The position numbers were made by a program, and so were the translations under genes. Positions 44,880 through 57,693 of a stretch of DNA of 64,000 nucleotides are shown piece after piece; the stretch's first letter is position 1; every line of letters starts with the position of its first letter. The notes under the pieces were generated by a model. The model was not told the origin of the DNA, ran no database searches, and was given only the letters and a program-made list of their open reading frames with translations. This stretch comes from Torreya grandis (lineage: Eukaryota; Streptophyta; Pinopsida; Cupressales; Taxaceae). Where the stretch lies: assembly GCA_037957365.1 (NCBI GenBank), contig JARHVA010000224.1, positions 4,127,501 to 4,191,500 of the forward strand, written 5' to 3'.

Positions 44880-47480
44880 CGTTGACCATTTTTCCCATAG
44901 TCAAAAATGGGTCAACCCCCTATAGCCAAAATCTTGTATAAGGGCCTTTTATAATGTCATGGAGAATGTTGTAGAGACCCTATGGGATGTTAATAGTGCT
45001 TGGAATGACTTAGGAAGCTTCTGGTGTTCATCTAGTTCTTCATTGTATTCATCCTAAAAATTTTGGTCCAGTGGTAAAAAGTACAAGTGAGCAATTTGCC
45101 AAAGCTATATCTCGTATGTTGATAGTTTTAGAGGAAGGTAACCACATGGGTTTGTTCACCTTGGTCCCAAGTTGTTATGCACCAAGTCTAAGGTCCTCTA
45201 CTAAAGTGCAAATGAATTTCTACATGTGTAAAGTGGGGTTCCCGAGCATTTTTTCTAGGTTTCCCATACTTAGTCATTAGAGCTCGATTGTCACCAGGAC
45301 ATCACATAGAAGCAGTTATGAACCAACCTTCTTGAACTTTGAATATCTTCACCTGAGAATCTCCTGGGACCAGTGGATCAAATGGTTTTGTTCCAATTGA
45401 CCTTAAGAGCATTTCATACAAATTTTGGACCTCAATGTTTCTTACCCTTCAAGATCTAATCTTTAAAAGTTGGTTAAAAAACATAAGACATTCGCACAAA
45501 TGTCAAGTTATAGCTTGGGAAAAAATCTACCTGTGTTTAAATTTGACGATCCACATGTTGTGAATCAATTCTATGGAATGAAGAATGACCATCGTGTGAA
45601 TGTCAAATTTAAAGATAGAGAAAGATAATACTTTTGAACTTAAGTTTGATGATCGTGCGACCATTAAAAGACATCCCGTAGACTATCAATTTTAAGATCA
45701 TGGACTAGTCATTAGATTTAAAACAATGGGTCCCAACAAGATCAACAGTTTATGCTCAATCATACATCTCAATCTAATGACACGTGAAGGTCAAAGGATC
45801 AATGAATCTCAAGGGTGAATGTGTGCATGATAAGTGTGAAAGACGTGTTCAACTGGTAGAGGATTGATGGTTCTCAGGCATTCATACCGATCTAAATCAA
45901 TGGAGTGATTTGTTCAATGAGTCAAGGATAAATATCAAGCATTGACAACCAATGAAAATTAAGGTTGAGAACAACAGTGAGCACAAGATTATCAATGAGG
46001 GCTGAAAGGTTATTTTTTACCATGAAATCAAGGTTTTACAGAGTCTTCTCAACACCATTGAAGCTTGTTCAAATGCCATGGAGAAGTCTACCTAGTGCAG
46101 TCAAACATGGGGAACATAAGAGAGTGTTATTGGAGCTTATATTGATCTCTGGTTCGATAAGTTAGTCCTTACATGGTTTTTTATTGTGACTAGTTAACTA
46201 GGTTAAGGAAGGATCCATATATAATGAATTTTCGGTCCCTCCAGAGATATAATAGGTTTATTTGAACCTATTATAATATAGAAGGTGCTAAATGATCCGT
46301 GGGTCTATTTTAATATAAAATACTATAGGGAAAACCAATGTCCTTAGATTGGTTTTATGTCTATAGGTGGGACCTATGATCCAAACATGGGAATGGGTGA
46401 ATATGTAATAAATTCAAGGGTGCCACAAAGGAAAAAAATGGACCCCAATAGTTCATCTAATGGACCAACTGCTTGAAAGTGACCTTTCTCTCCATTGTGC
46501 ATGCCATGACAACCAGTTAAGAGTAGTTGGTAATAAGACATGATTTTAAATGATGGATCCAAGTGTTGTAACTACATTGTTACCTAGACCCAGCTAAAAA
46601 GGACTTAAACCCACCATTGCAACCACCATGGAGTATCACATAGAAGATATTGTAATAATGCAATGGACTGGAGTGACCTCGATCAATCAAGTGGTCTAAA
46701 GAAACATATTTTCAAAGGTAGTTGAAATTGCGTTTCAAATATTTGAACTGATAGATTCCCCTTTTGAGCTCCAAGGCCATGTTTCTCTTGTGGCCTTTCT
46801 TCTATAAGTTTAGCTCTTGGTCTATTGTAAAAACGTTCCACTCCATGTATGGTGAAGCCCTACTAGAATGACATCATATTTTGCCTTTAAACATTAATTC
46901 ATTTATGATTTGTTAGTTCTTAAGCAATTGTCGAAGTGTGCAAGTGATGTATGGTGGTGCAAAGTGATTACTCTCTATCATTTTCTCCCCTTATCCTTTC
47001 ATGTTTGTGTGAGATTTTTGTTCTAATAGGTCATATGAAGTGATGTCAAGTGTATGGTCCTATATTTCAAGTGGACAATGAGCCTTAGTGCTTGCAACTA
47101 ACCTACGGTTCACTTGCCTTGGATAGCTCTCATACATCTCACCTTCATATTCAAATACTCATGTTAGAATCCATAAGAATTAGAAGTTAGTTTGTGTGCC
47201 TTAATTCTTAGTGTAGTAAAGTATGATGATCATATGGAATACATCTTGGTGTATCACCCCCTTATATTAGGTTTATTTCATGCAACTTCTAAGTCTTTTT
47301 CCATAAGTAAGCATTAGCACAGGTGAAAGCACTTCAAGATACATTCAGAGAGTTATCCCTTAAAATCTATAGGATCACTTCCACTATAGGTACACCCACA
47401 TACTTGGAAGTGTTCCCATGATTCCCAAATTTGGAAGAGGATTGAACACCCTCTCTATGGTGTGATATATGTTGACAATA
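44880..47480 (+). repeat. LTR1 of the three-LTR array
   Basis: 2,601 bp. It begins CGTTGACCATTT, with the expected initial T mutated to C, and ends GTTGACAATA. It aligns along its whole length with LTR2 and LTR3. No long conserved coding frame is seen; the small frames inside recur in all copies only because the LTRs are homologous. Confidence 0.9.
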
Positions 47481-47679
47481 GTTCTAGCACACCCAGTGGG
47501 ACCAAGGTCCAAGAGAATGGAAAGATTGTTGGTGTGTCTTTCCACTATCATCTTTTGGAAGCAATCAATCCAACACCAATGGTGACTCTAAATGAATTAT
47601 TCTAGTTGTAAGCAGCCCAAGTATATCTAATTAAAAAAATTGATCAGTTATTGTATTTTCCTTAATGTATGAGGTTGAC

Positions 47680-49499
47680 ATGAATAGTCATGGTGAATAT
47701 CCCTACCATGGACCTCATTACTAGCCTTGCTATGAACCATAGTATACTCCACAACAACCCTATCAAAATGGTTATCACTCACTCCTATGAGCCATGGCAG
47801 CCCTAGAACCCTCCATTTTTTCCCACCAGATAGACACCATGTTGTTAGACAACCCTATGGAGAAGGATACCAAGATACCTATCAAGAAATGCCTCCCTTT
47901 CAGTCCCAATATGAACCCTACCAACCATACCATGATACCTATGAACCTCAAGAGTACTCTTATGAGTCTTGTCATGAGGAAAAATATGTTTATGTGGACT
48001 CTATATCAAGGTACTATAAGGCAAGATATAGATTCCTACAGGCTAGAATGCAACAAGTGGAAGCTAGTCTTGATCCCCATCATTACTCTCCTCCTCCTTC
48101 ATTTTTTTCCATCTTATATCAAGTCTTTGTTGGCATCCATATCACATTTACTAATTATTGAAGGTGAAATGATAACATGGGATGATGAGTATGATATACT
48201 CCCTGATCATCTCATGGAAGGGTTGAGAAATGTTGTCCAAAGTCATATGCAGGCTTTGAAGATGTTTAAAGAACTAGAAGGAACTCAATGAGAGATCATG
48301 GAATAAATGGACTTAGCAAAGAAGTGCCTTCAATGCTCAAGAGAGAGGCTAAGTACGTGGGAGGATAAAGAGCTAAAAAATCAACATGTTTTTGTTGAAT
48401 AATTTCAATAAAGCTATTGGTAGGATGCAGCTCCTACTTATGTAGGTGTCGCTCTTTCCAATCAGCCCAAGAAGTCACTTCCCTATCAGATTACTAGTGT
48501 TTTTCTCTTTCCTAAATCCACTGATAGTCCCTCTCCTACCCCTTACACTCCATTTCCAATTCATATCACATCATCTCCTTCACATGAGCCTATCCATCAA
48601 CCTTCCACTACACTTTATATCACATCTCCTTCACATGAGCCTATCCATCAACCTTCCACCTCACCCTTTCTTAAGGAGGAACCCATTTTGAGGGAAGCAA
48701 ATGAAGAAGAAAGATCCTGATTCACAACTGATCAAGAAGATGCCATGAGTGGATATGAGGAGGAAATCACCATAGGGACCCCTCTTGGTGACCACAAGTG
48801 TAACTCTACCTTCTTCGATGAAGAAAAGCACATTGAAGATCCTATAATAGTTACCAGTGTAGAGCTTAATATGGAAGAGGAAATTCCTGAAGAATATTTT
48901 CTAGCTATCCATGAGAAATGTGGCCAAGACCTAAAGGGAGAGTCATTTGAGAAAGATTCCTTGTCCAATCATGAAGTTGTAGATGACCATCTCAAGCATA
49001 AAGATGAAGGTCATTCTGTTGATCAAGAATATGTTGTCATAGAGCAATTTGGTGATGCTAGTGTCCAAGATGTTGTAGACATGGAAAGTGAGGGAAAGGT
49101 GGAGGTTGAAGTTCCTCAAGAATAGTTGAGAGAACCCTATGTTATTGAGCCATATTTAGAGATACAGGGACATGAAGAAGAGAGGCTTGATGCTCTCAAA
49201 CATCAAGCACATTCTATCAATGATGACTGGAAGCTAAAAATGAAGCTCTTCAAGAGATTGAAGATATTTACCAAGTTGAGGTTCAAGTACATGAGAAGGT
49301 GGAGGAAAATTTTACTATGGAAGACAATGAACAAGATTGGGTGGACTATTCAAATATCCTTGATGAACTTGAGGAACTTTCAGCTAAAGAGAAACCTATT
49401 CTTATTGAGAGGACTATGGAGATCAAGAAGGTAAGCCTTGTTCAACCACCATTGGAGGCCATAGTTGAGAAACCATATGAAAATGTTGAGGTTGCTTAG
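47680..49499 (+). pseudogene. Gag-like protein of the array, internal region 1
   Basis: It starts at ATG 47680 (MNSHGEYPYHGPHY, then a stop). The N-terminus is rich in Tyr, Pro, Gln and His (QPYGEGYQDTYQEMPPFQSQ) and is followed by a helical part with EGEMITWDDEYDILPDHLME (48156-48220). Then comes a Pro/Ser/His-rich stretch with a repeated SPSHEPIHQPST (48575-48660), and a long acidic C-terminus (48745-49125 and 49299-49499). About five stops or frameshifts break what looks like a single protein of some 600 residues. No protease, RT or integrase motif is present. Gag identity is inferred from position after the primer region and from composition. Confidence 0.6.
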
Positions 49500-49890
49500 A
49501 TGTAAAAAGAGTTCATTTCCATATCTAGCCTATTTGGAGTTTCCTGATTCTCATTGAACATCATGACAATGAAGTTGACAAACAACATGGAGAAGATGGA
49601 AGCATCAATGTCAAGGATCAAAAGGCTATATGCCTCATTCAACCCTTCATGTCATAAATTAAGTGAGATTTCAAAATTCCCCTTTGATCCTGATGGAAGT
49701 TTTCATCTTAGGTTAGTTAGTTCTTAGGTCAGTGTGTTTAGGTGTGTGTTTCCCTTCTTGTTGTGTGGTGTTCCAATAAGTGCCCTTGAAGCACATGTTA
49801 TTTATCATCCTATATGTTTCTTATTTTTGTGTTACATTATGTTTCATGTATTGTTCAAGGATTTTTATATGTCAAACTTGTTGTACATGT

Positions 49891-49936
49891 GGCTCCATAG
49901 CCTAATGGATAGGATTAGGCAACCGGTTTAGGTTCT
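49891..49936 (+). other. tRNA-Arg-like fragment at the 3' end of internal region 1
   Basis: GGCTCCATAGCCTAATGGAT followed by AGGATTAGGC resembles the 5' half of a plant tRNA-Arg, including an A-box-like AGCCTAATGG. It ends near GGTTCTTTTT. The anticodon arm and 3' acceptor strand cannot be paired, so this is not a tRNA gene. The right unit has a degraded version at about 54982-55035. It lies 44 bp upstream of LTR2. Confidence 0.4.
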
Positions 49937-49979
49937 TTTTGCATAGACAGGCATGCAACACCTAGGAAATTGCCAAGAA

Positions 49980-52597
49980 TGTTGACCATGTTTCCCCACA
50001 GGATAAAATGGTTCAACCCCCTATAGCTATAATATTATATAGGGGTATTTTATAATGTCATGGAGAATGTTTCAGAGACCCTATGGATGTTAAGAGTGCT
50101 TGAAATGACTTTAGAAGCTCCTGGTGTTCATCTGGTTCTTGATTGTATTCATCCTAACATTTTGGGTCTAGTGGTAAAAAGTACAAGTGGGTAGTTTTCC
50201 AAAGTTATATCTCACATGTACGATAGTTACAAAGGAAGGTGACCACATGGGTTTGTTCACCTTTGTCCCAATTTTCTATGTGCCAAGTTTGAGGTCCTCC
50301 ACCGAAGCACAAATGAAGTTATACGTGTGTAAAGTTGGGCTCTCAGGGATTTCTACTAAGTTTCCCATAGTCATTTGAGTTTGATTGTCACCAAGATGTC
50401 ACACAGAAGTAGTTATGAATGAGCCTTCTTGAACTTCAAATATCTTCACCTGAAAAGCTCTCAAGACCAGTGAATCAAATGGGTTTGTCCCTTTTAACCT
50501 TAAGAGCATCTCCTACAAATTTAGGACCTCCATGTTGCTTGTGATTCAAGATCCAAGTTTCAACCTTGGTAAAAAATATAAGATGTTCACACGAACGTCA
50601 AGTTATAATTAAGGTGAAAATATACCTATGTTAAAATTTGATGATCTGTAAGCCATCAATCATGTTCTATGGAACAATGAATGACGGTCACACGAATGTT
50701 AAATTTAAAGATAGAGCAAGGCAATCATTTTGAGCTTAAGTTTGATGACTGCATGATCATCAATGATGGTCATGTGAATGTCAAAAGATGTCCCATAGAA
50801 TATAAATTTTAAGATCATGGACTAGCTATTAGCTTTCAAATAATGGGTCCCACCAAGATCAATGATCTTCACTCGATTATACATCTCAATCCAATAGTGT
50901 GTGGGGGTCAAAGGGTCAGCGAATCTCAAGGGTAAATATGTGCATGATAAGTGTCAAAGATGCATTCAATTGGTAGAGGATCGATGGTTCTCAATCATTT
51001 ATACCAATCTAAATCAATAGATTAGGTTGGTCAATGAGTCAAGGATCTAGATCAATCACTGACAACTAATGAAAATCAAGGTTGAGAGCAACAACGAGCC
51101 TAGGATTCTCGATGAGAGTTGAAAGGTTGTTTTTGACCATGAAATCAAGGTTTTATAGAGTCTTCCTGACACCATTGAAACTCATTTGAATGCCATGAAT
51201 AATTTTAGATGATGCATTCAATCATGGGGAATGGAAGAGAGTGTCATTGGAGCTTATATTGATATCTAGTTTGATAAGTTAGAGCTTACAGGGTTCTTTC
51301 TTGTGACTAGTTCACCAGGTTATGGAAGGATCCATGTATAAGGAATTCTCGATCCCCATAGAGATATAATAATTTTGTTTGAACCTATTATAATATAGAA
51401 GGTGCTAAATGATCCATGGGTCTATTTTAATATAAAAGACTATAGGGAAAACTAATGTCCTTAGATGGGTTTTCCATCTATAGGTGGGACCTATGATCCA
51501 GATATGGGAATGGGTAAATAGGTAATAAATGCAAGGGTGCCACGAAGGCAAAAAGTGAACCCCAATAGTCCATCTAATGGACCAACTGCTTGAAACTGAC
51601 ATTTCTATCCATCGTGCATGCCATGATAACTAGTCAGGACTAGTTGGCAACAAGACATGATTCTAAATGATGGATCCAAGTATTGTAATTGCACTGTTAC
51701 CTAGACCTAGCTGAAAAGGACTTGAACCCACTATTGTACCCACCATGGAGTATCATAGAGAAGATATTGTAATAATGCAACATAATGTAGTGACCTAGAT
51801 CAATCAAGTGGTTTGAAGGATTATAGTTATAGAGGCAATTGTAATTGTGGTTCAAATATTTAAACTGATAGATTCCCCTTTGGAGTGCCAAGGCCCTCTT
51901 TCTCTTGTGGCATTTCTTTTAAAAGTATAGCTCTCGAGCTATTGTAAAAATTCTCAACTCCATGTATGGTGAAGCCCTGCTAGACTGACATCATATTTTT
52001 CCTTTGAACATTAATGCATTTCTAATTTTTCATTTCTTCAGCAATTATCTAAGTGTGAAAGTCATGTATGGTGGTGCAAAGTGATTACTCTCTATCCTTT
52101 TCTCCCCTTTTCCTTTTTTGTTTGTGTGAGAGTTCTATTCTAATAATTCATATGAAGTGTTGTCAAGTGTATGGTCATATCTTTTAAGTGTATAATGAGC
52201 CTTAGTGTTTGCAACTAGCTTACGGTTCACTTGACTTGGATATCTCTCATACATCTCGCCTTCATATGAAATATTCATGTTAGAATCCATAGGACTTAGA
52301 AGTTAGTTTGTGTGCCTTGATTCTTAGTACTAGAAAGTATGATGATCATATGGAATACATCTTCATGTATCACCCCCTTAGATTAGGTTTATTTCATGTA
52401 ACTTCTAACTCTTTTCTCATAAGCAAGTATTAGCATAGGTGAAATCAATTCAAGATACATTTAGGGAGATAGCCCTTAAAATATAGAGGCTCACTTCCAC
52501 TATAGGTACACCCATATACCTTGAAGTGTTTCCATATTCACAAAATCTGTAAGAGGATTGAACACCGTCTTCTAGGGTGAAAGAATTGGTGACAAAA
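49980..52597 (+). repeat. LTR2 (shared middle LTR) of the array
   Basis: 2,618 bp, from TGTTGACCATGTTT to GGTGACAAAA. It is the 3' LTR of the left unit and the 5' LTR of the right unit. It is followed by a primer-like GTTCTAGCATGCTCAGTGGG. Confidence 0.9.
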
Positions 52598-52796
52598 GTT
52601 CTAGCATGCTCAGTGGGACCAAGGTCCAAGAGAATGAAAATATTATTAGTGTGTCTTTCCTCTATAAACTTTTAGAATCAATTAATCTAGCACCAATAGT
52701 GACTTTGAATGATAGCTTCTTGTTGTAAGCAACCTAGGTATAAATAATTAAAAATTTTGATTAGTTATTGTATTTCCCTTGATGTAAGAGGTTGGC

Positions 52797-54592
52797 ATGA
52801 ATAACCATGATGAATATCCCTACCATGGACCTCCTTACCAACCTTGCTATGAACCAAAGTATACTCCCCAACAGCCCTATCAAAATGGCTATCACTCCTA
52901 TGAGCCATGGCAGCACTATAACCCTCCATTTTCCCCACCATATAGACACCATGTTGTTAGACAACCCTATGGAGAAGGATACCAAGATACCTATCAAGAA
53001 ATGCCTCCCTGTCAGTCTTAATATGAACCCTACCAACCATACCATGATACTTATGAATCGTAAGAGTACTCATATGAGTCTTATCATGAGGAATAAGATA
53101 TTTCTATGGACTCTATATCAAGGTAATACAAGGCAAGATATAGATTTCTATAGACTAGAATGAAACAAGTGGAAGTTGGTCTTGATCCCCATCATTACCC
53201 TCCTCCTTCATTTTTTCCATCTTATATCAAGACTTTATTTGCATCCATGTCACATTTAATAGTTATTGAATATGAAATGATAACATGGGATGATGAGTAT
53301 GATATACTCCCTAATCATCTCATGGAATGGTTGAGAAATGTTGTCCAAAGTCATATGCAGACTTTGAATATGTTTGAAGAACTAAAAGGAACTTAATTGG
53401 AGATCATGAAACAAATGGACTTAGAAAAGAAGTGCCTTTAATGCTCAATAGAGAGGTTAAGTATGTGGGAGGATAAAGAGCTAAAAAATCGACATGCTAC
53501 TGTTGAAGAATTTCAAAAGAGCTATTGGTAGGATGTAGCTCCTACTTATGTAGGTGTCCCTCCTTCCAATCAGCCTGAGAATTCACTTCCCTATGAGCTT
53601 ACTAGTGTTTTTCTCTTTCCTAAATTGAATGATAGGCCCTCTCCTACCCCTCACACTCCATCCCCAATTCATCAACCCCCCATGACATCTCATCCTTTCA
53701 CTACACTTCATATCCCATCTCCTTCACATGAGCCTATCCATCAACCTTCCACATCAACCTTTCTTTAGGATGAGCCCATTTTTAGGGAAGTAAATGAAGA
53801 GGAAAGAGCCCAAGTCACAACTGATCAAGAAGATGCCCTGAGTGGATATGAGGAGGAAATCACCATAGGGACCCCCTTGGTAACCACAAGTGCAACTCTG
53901 CCTTCTTGGATGAAGAAAATCACATTGAAGATCCTATCACAACTACTAGTGTAGAGTTTAATATGGAAGAGGAAATTTTTGAACATACTTTTGTAGTTAT
54001 CTATGAGAAATGTGTCCAATACCCAAAGGGAGAGGCATTTGAGGAAGATTCCTTATCCAATCATGAAGTTGTAGATGACCATCTCAAGCATAAAGATGAA
54101 GGTCATTCTGTTGATTAAGAATCTATTGTCATAGAGCAATCTGGTGATGCTAGTGTTCAAGATGTTGTAGACATGGAAAGTGAGGGCAAGGTGGAGGTTG
54201 AAGTTCATCATGAATAGTTGAGAGAAGCCCATGGTATTGAGTCATATTCAGAGATATGGGGACATGAAGAAGAGAGGCTTGATACTCTCAAACATCAAGC
54301 ACATTCTGTCAATGATGACTAACAGCTACAAATGAAGCTCTTTCAAGAGCTTGAATATCTTTTCCAAGTTGAGGGTCAATTACATGATAAGGTAGAGGAA
54401 AAGTTTTATATGGAGGAAAATGAGCAATATTGGGTGGACTATTCAAAGATCTTTGATTATCTTGAAGAACTTGCAGCTGAAGAAAAACCCAATCTTATTG
54501 AGATCACCATGGAGATCAAGAAGGTAAGCCTTATTCAACCACCATTGGAGGCCATAACTGAGGAACCATATGAAAAGGGTAAGGCTACTTAG
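52797..54592 (+). pseudogene. Gag-like protein of the array, internal region 2
   Basis: Second copy of the same protein. It starts at ATG 52797 (MNNHDEYPYHGPPYQPCYEP) and is open to 53021 without the early stop seen in copy 1. The mid block MITWDDEYDILPNHLMEWLR lies at about 53278-53335. The acidic C-terminal pieces are 53906-54118 and 54332-54592 (QEDALSGYEEEI-like, then IMEIKKVSLIQPPLE-type). Frame breaks differ from copy 1, so comparing the two shows where each decayed. No pol domain. Confidence 0.6.
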
Positions 54593-55072
54593 ATTAAAGA
54601 AGAGTTCATTTCCATATCTATCCTATTTGGAGTTATTTGGTTCTCATTGAACATCTTGCCAATGAAGTTTCCAAAGAACACGAAGAAGATGGAGACATCA
54701 ATGTCAAGGATCAAAAGGCTACATGTCTCATTCAACCCTTCATGTCATAAAGCAAGTGATTTTTCAAACTTCCTCATTGATCCTAGTGAAATTTTTCATC
54801 TCAGGTTAGTTAGTGCTTAAGTCATATTGTTTAGGTGTGTATTTCCCTTCTTGTTGTGTGGTGTTCCAATAAGTGCCCTTAAAACACATGTTGTTTCTCA
54901 TCCTATGTGTTGCTTCTTTTTATGTTCTCTTGTGTTTTGTGTATTATTTATGGCTTTTTTTATGTCAAAATTATTGTATATATGACTCTATATACTAATG
55001 TATAGGATTAGGCAATTGGTCTAGGTTCCTTTTACATAGGTAGGCATGCAACCCTTCGGAAATCACCAAAAA

Positions 55073-57693
55073 TGTTGACCATTTTTTCCCATAAGCCAAA
55101 ATGGGTCAACCCCCTATAGAAAAAATCTTGTATAAAGGCCATTTATAATGTCATGGATAATTTTTAAAATACCCTATGGGATTTTAAGAGTGCTTGGAGT
55201 GACTTAGGAAGCTCCTAGTGTTCATCTGGGTCGTCATTGTATTCATCTTGACATTTTGGGTCTAGTGGTAAAAAGTATAAGTGGGTAGTTTGCCAAAGCT
55301 ATATCTCGCACATGTGGCAATTAAAAAGGAAGGTGACCACATGGGTTTATTCACCTTGGTCCCAATTTTCTATACACCAAGTATGAGGTCCTCCACTAAA
55401 GTACAAATAAATTTAGATATGTGCAAAGTTGGCCTCTTGAACATTTATGCTAAGTTTCCCACAGTCATTTGAGCTCGGTTGTCACCAGGACGTCACGTAA
55501 AAGTAGATACAAAGTAGCCTTCTTTAAATTTGAATATATTCACTTAATAATCTCCTAAGACTAGCAAATCAAATGAGTTTATCCCTTTTAACCTTAAGAG
55601 TGTCTACTGCAAATTTGGGACCTCCATGTTTTTCGGCCTTCAAGATCCAATCTTTCAAAGTTGGTCAAAAAATATAAGACATTCACAAAAACATCAAGTT
55701 ATAGCTTGAATGAAAATCTACGTGTGTTTAAATTTGATTCTCTGTTGTCTGTCAATCACATTTTGGAGAATAATGAATGATGATCGTGTGAACGTCAAAT
55801 TTAAAGATAGAGCAAGACAATCTTTTTGAGCTTAAGTTTGACAATTGCATGACCATCAACGATGGTCATGTGAATGTCAAAAGATGTCCCACAGACTATC
55901 AATTTTAATATCATGAACTAACCATTAGCTTTCAAACAATGGGTCCCAATAAGATCAATGGTCCGCGCTCGATCATACATCTCAATCTAATGGCGCATGG
56001 AGGTCAAAGGGTTAGTGAATCTAAGGGTGAATATGTGCATGACAAGTGTCAAAGATGCATTCAACTGGTAGAGGATCGATGGCTCTTTGGCATTCATACC
56101 AATCCAAATTGATGGAGTGAGTTGTTCAATAAGTCAAAGATCTAGATCAAGCATTGACAACCAATTAAAATCAAGGTTGAGAGCAAGGATAAGCCCAGGA
56201 TTCTCAATGAGGGTTGAAAGGATATTTTTGACCATGAAAGCAAGGTTTTAAAAAGTCTTCCTAGCACCATTGAAGCTTGTTTTAATGCCATGAAGAAGTT
56301 TAACTGGTACAGTCAAGCATGAGGAATGTAAGAGAGTGATATTAGAGCTTATGTTGATATCTAGTTTGATAAGTTAGAGCTTATAGTGTTCTTTCTTGTG
56401 ACTGGTTCGCTAGGCTAAAGAAGGATTTGTGTATAATGAATTCTCGGTCCCCACAAAGATATAATAGGTTTGTTTGAACCTATTATAATATATAATGTGT
56501 TAAATGATCCATGGGTTTGTTTTAATATAAAATACTATAGGGAAAACCAATGTCCTTAGATGGTTTTTACATCTAAGGTGGGACCTATGATCTAGATATG
56601 GGAATGGGTGAATATGAAATAAATGCAAGGGTGCCATGAAGGTAAAAAGTGGACCCCAAAAATTCATCTAATGGACCAACTACTTGAAAGTGACCTTTCT
56701 CTCCATTTTGCATGCCATGACAACCAATCAGGAGTAGTTGGCAATAAGACATGATTATAAATGATGGATCCAAGTATTGTAACTACATTGTTACCTAAAC
56801 CCAGATGAAAAGGACTTGAACCCACCGTTGCACCCACTATGAAGTATCATAGAGAAGATATTGTAATAATACAATGGAATGAAGTAACTTATATCAATCA
56901 AGTGGTCTAAAGGAGCATATTTGTAGAGGCAGTTGCAACTACAGTTCAAATATTTAAACTGATTGATTCCCCTTTTGAGTGCCAAGGCCCTCTTTCTCTT
57001 GCATACATTCTTATATAAGTATATATCTTAAGATATTGTAAAAATGTTTCACTCCATGTATGGCAAAGCCCTACTAGAATGACATCATATTTTACCTTTG
57101 AATATTAATGCATTTTTTATTTTTCAATTCTTGATCAATTATCTGAGTGTGCAAGTGATGTATGGTGGTGCAAAGTGATTAATCTCTATCCTCTTCTCCC
57201 CTTATCCTTTCATGTTTGTGTGAGATTTCTATTCTAATAGGTCATATGAAGTGTTGTCAAGTATATGGTCCTATCTTTCAAGTGTACAATAAGCCTTAGT
57301 GTTTTCAACTAGCCTATGGTTCACTTGCCTTGGATATCTCTCATACATCTCACCTTCATATTGAAATATTCATGTTATAATCCATAGGACTTAGAATTTA
57401 GTTTGTGTGCCTTACTTCTTAGTACAAGAAAGTATGATAATCATATGGAATACATCTTGGTGTAACACCCCCTTCGATTAGGTTTATTTCATGCAACTTC
57501 TAACTCTTTTCTCATAAGAAAGAATTAACATAAGTGAAAGTAATTCAAGATACATTTAGGGAGATAACCCTTAAAATCTAGAGGCTCATTTCTACTATAT
57601 GTACACCCACATACCTGGAAGTATTCCCATGTTGCCCAAATCTAGAAGAGGATAAAACACCCTCTTTTACAGTGCAATATTTGGTGACAACAA
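55073..57693 (+). repeat. LTR3 of the array
   Basis: 2,621 bp, from TGTTGACCATTTTT to GGTGACAACA, which is the best preserved terminal sequence. Viral EPRV-D sequence follows directly after the ATAGC duplication. Confidence 0.92.

Larger units (their letters stand above)
44880..57693 (+). mobile_element. Three-LTR tandem array of a gag-only LTR retrotransposon
   Basis: The order is LTR1 (44880-47480), internal 1 (47481-49979), LTR2 (49980-52597), internal 2 (52598-55072), LTR3 (55073-57693), with a period of about 5.1 kb. The outer ends are TGTTG (CGTTG in LTR1) and CAACA. The flanks are ATAGT (44875-44879) and ATAGC (57694-57698), a 5-bp duplication with one mismatch. The paralogous inverted EPRV-D copy shows the empty site (GCTAT, 60878-60882, reverse of ATAGC). 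After each LTR the sequence TTCTAGCACACCCAGTGGGACC resembles the primer region of Tat-type Ty3/gypsy elements. No pol residues were found. Confidence 0.93.

Noticed and set aside
45071..45280. Small plus frame with GDHMGLFT-type residues recurring at 50187 and 55281
   Set aside because: Same reason: shared LTR sequence. The starts and ends differ between copies.
46374..46562. Small minus-strand frame recurring at 56585-56773
   Set aside because: It recurs only because it lies in homologous LTRs, and it is broken in LTR2. Recurrence is not evidence of coding.
49891..49936. A tRNA-Arg gene
   Set aside because: Only the 5' half resembles a tRNA. No anticodon stem or acceptor pairing can be formed, and the copy in the next unit is degraded.
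52761..53045. Minus-strand 94-codon frame opposite the Gag-like N-terminus
   Set aside because: It is the shadow of a Tyr/Pro-rich plus-strand frame, whose codons give few stops on the opposite strand.
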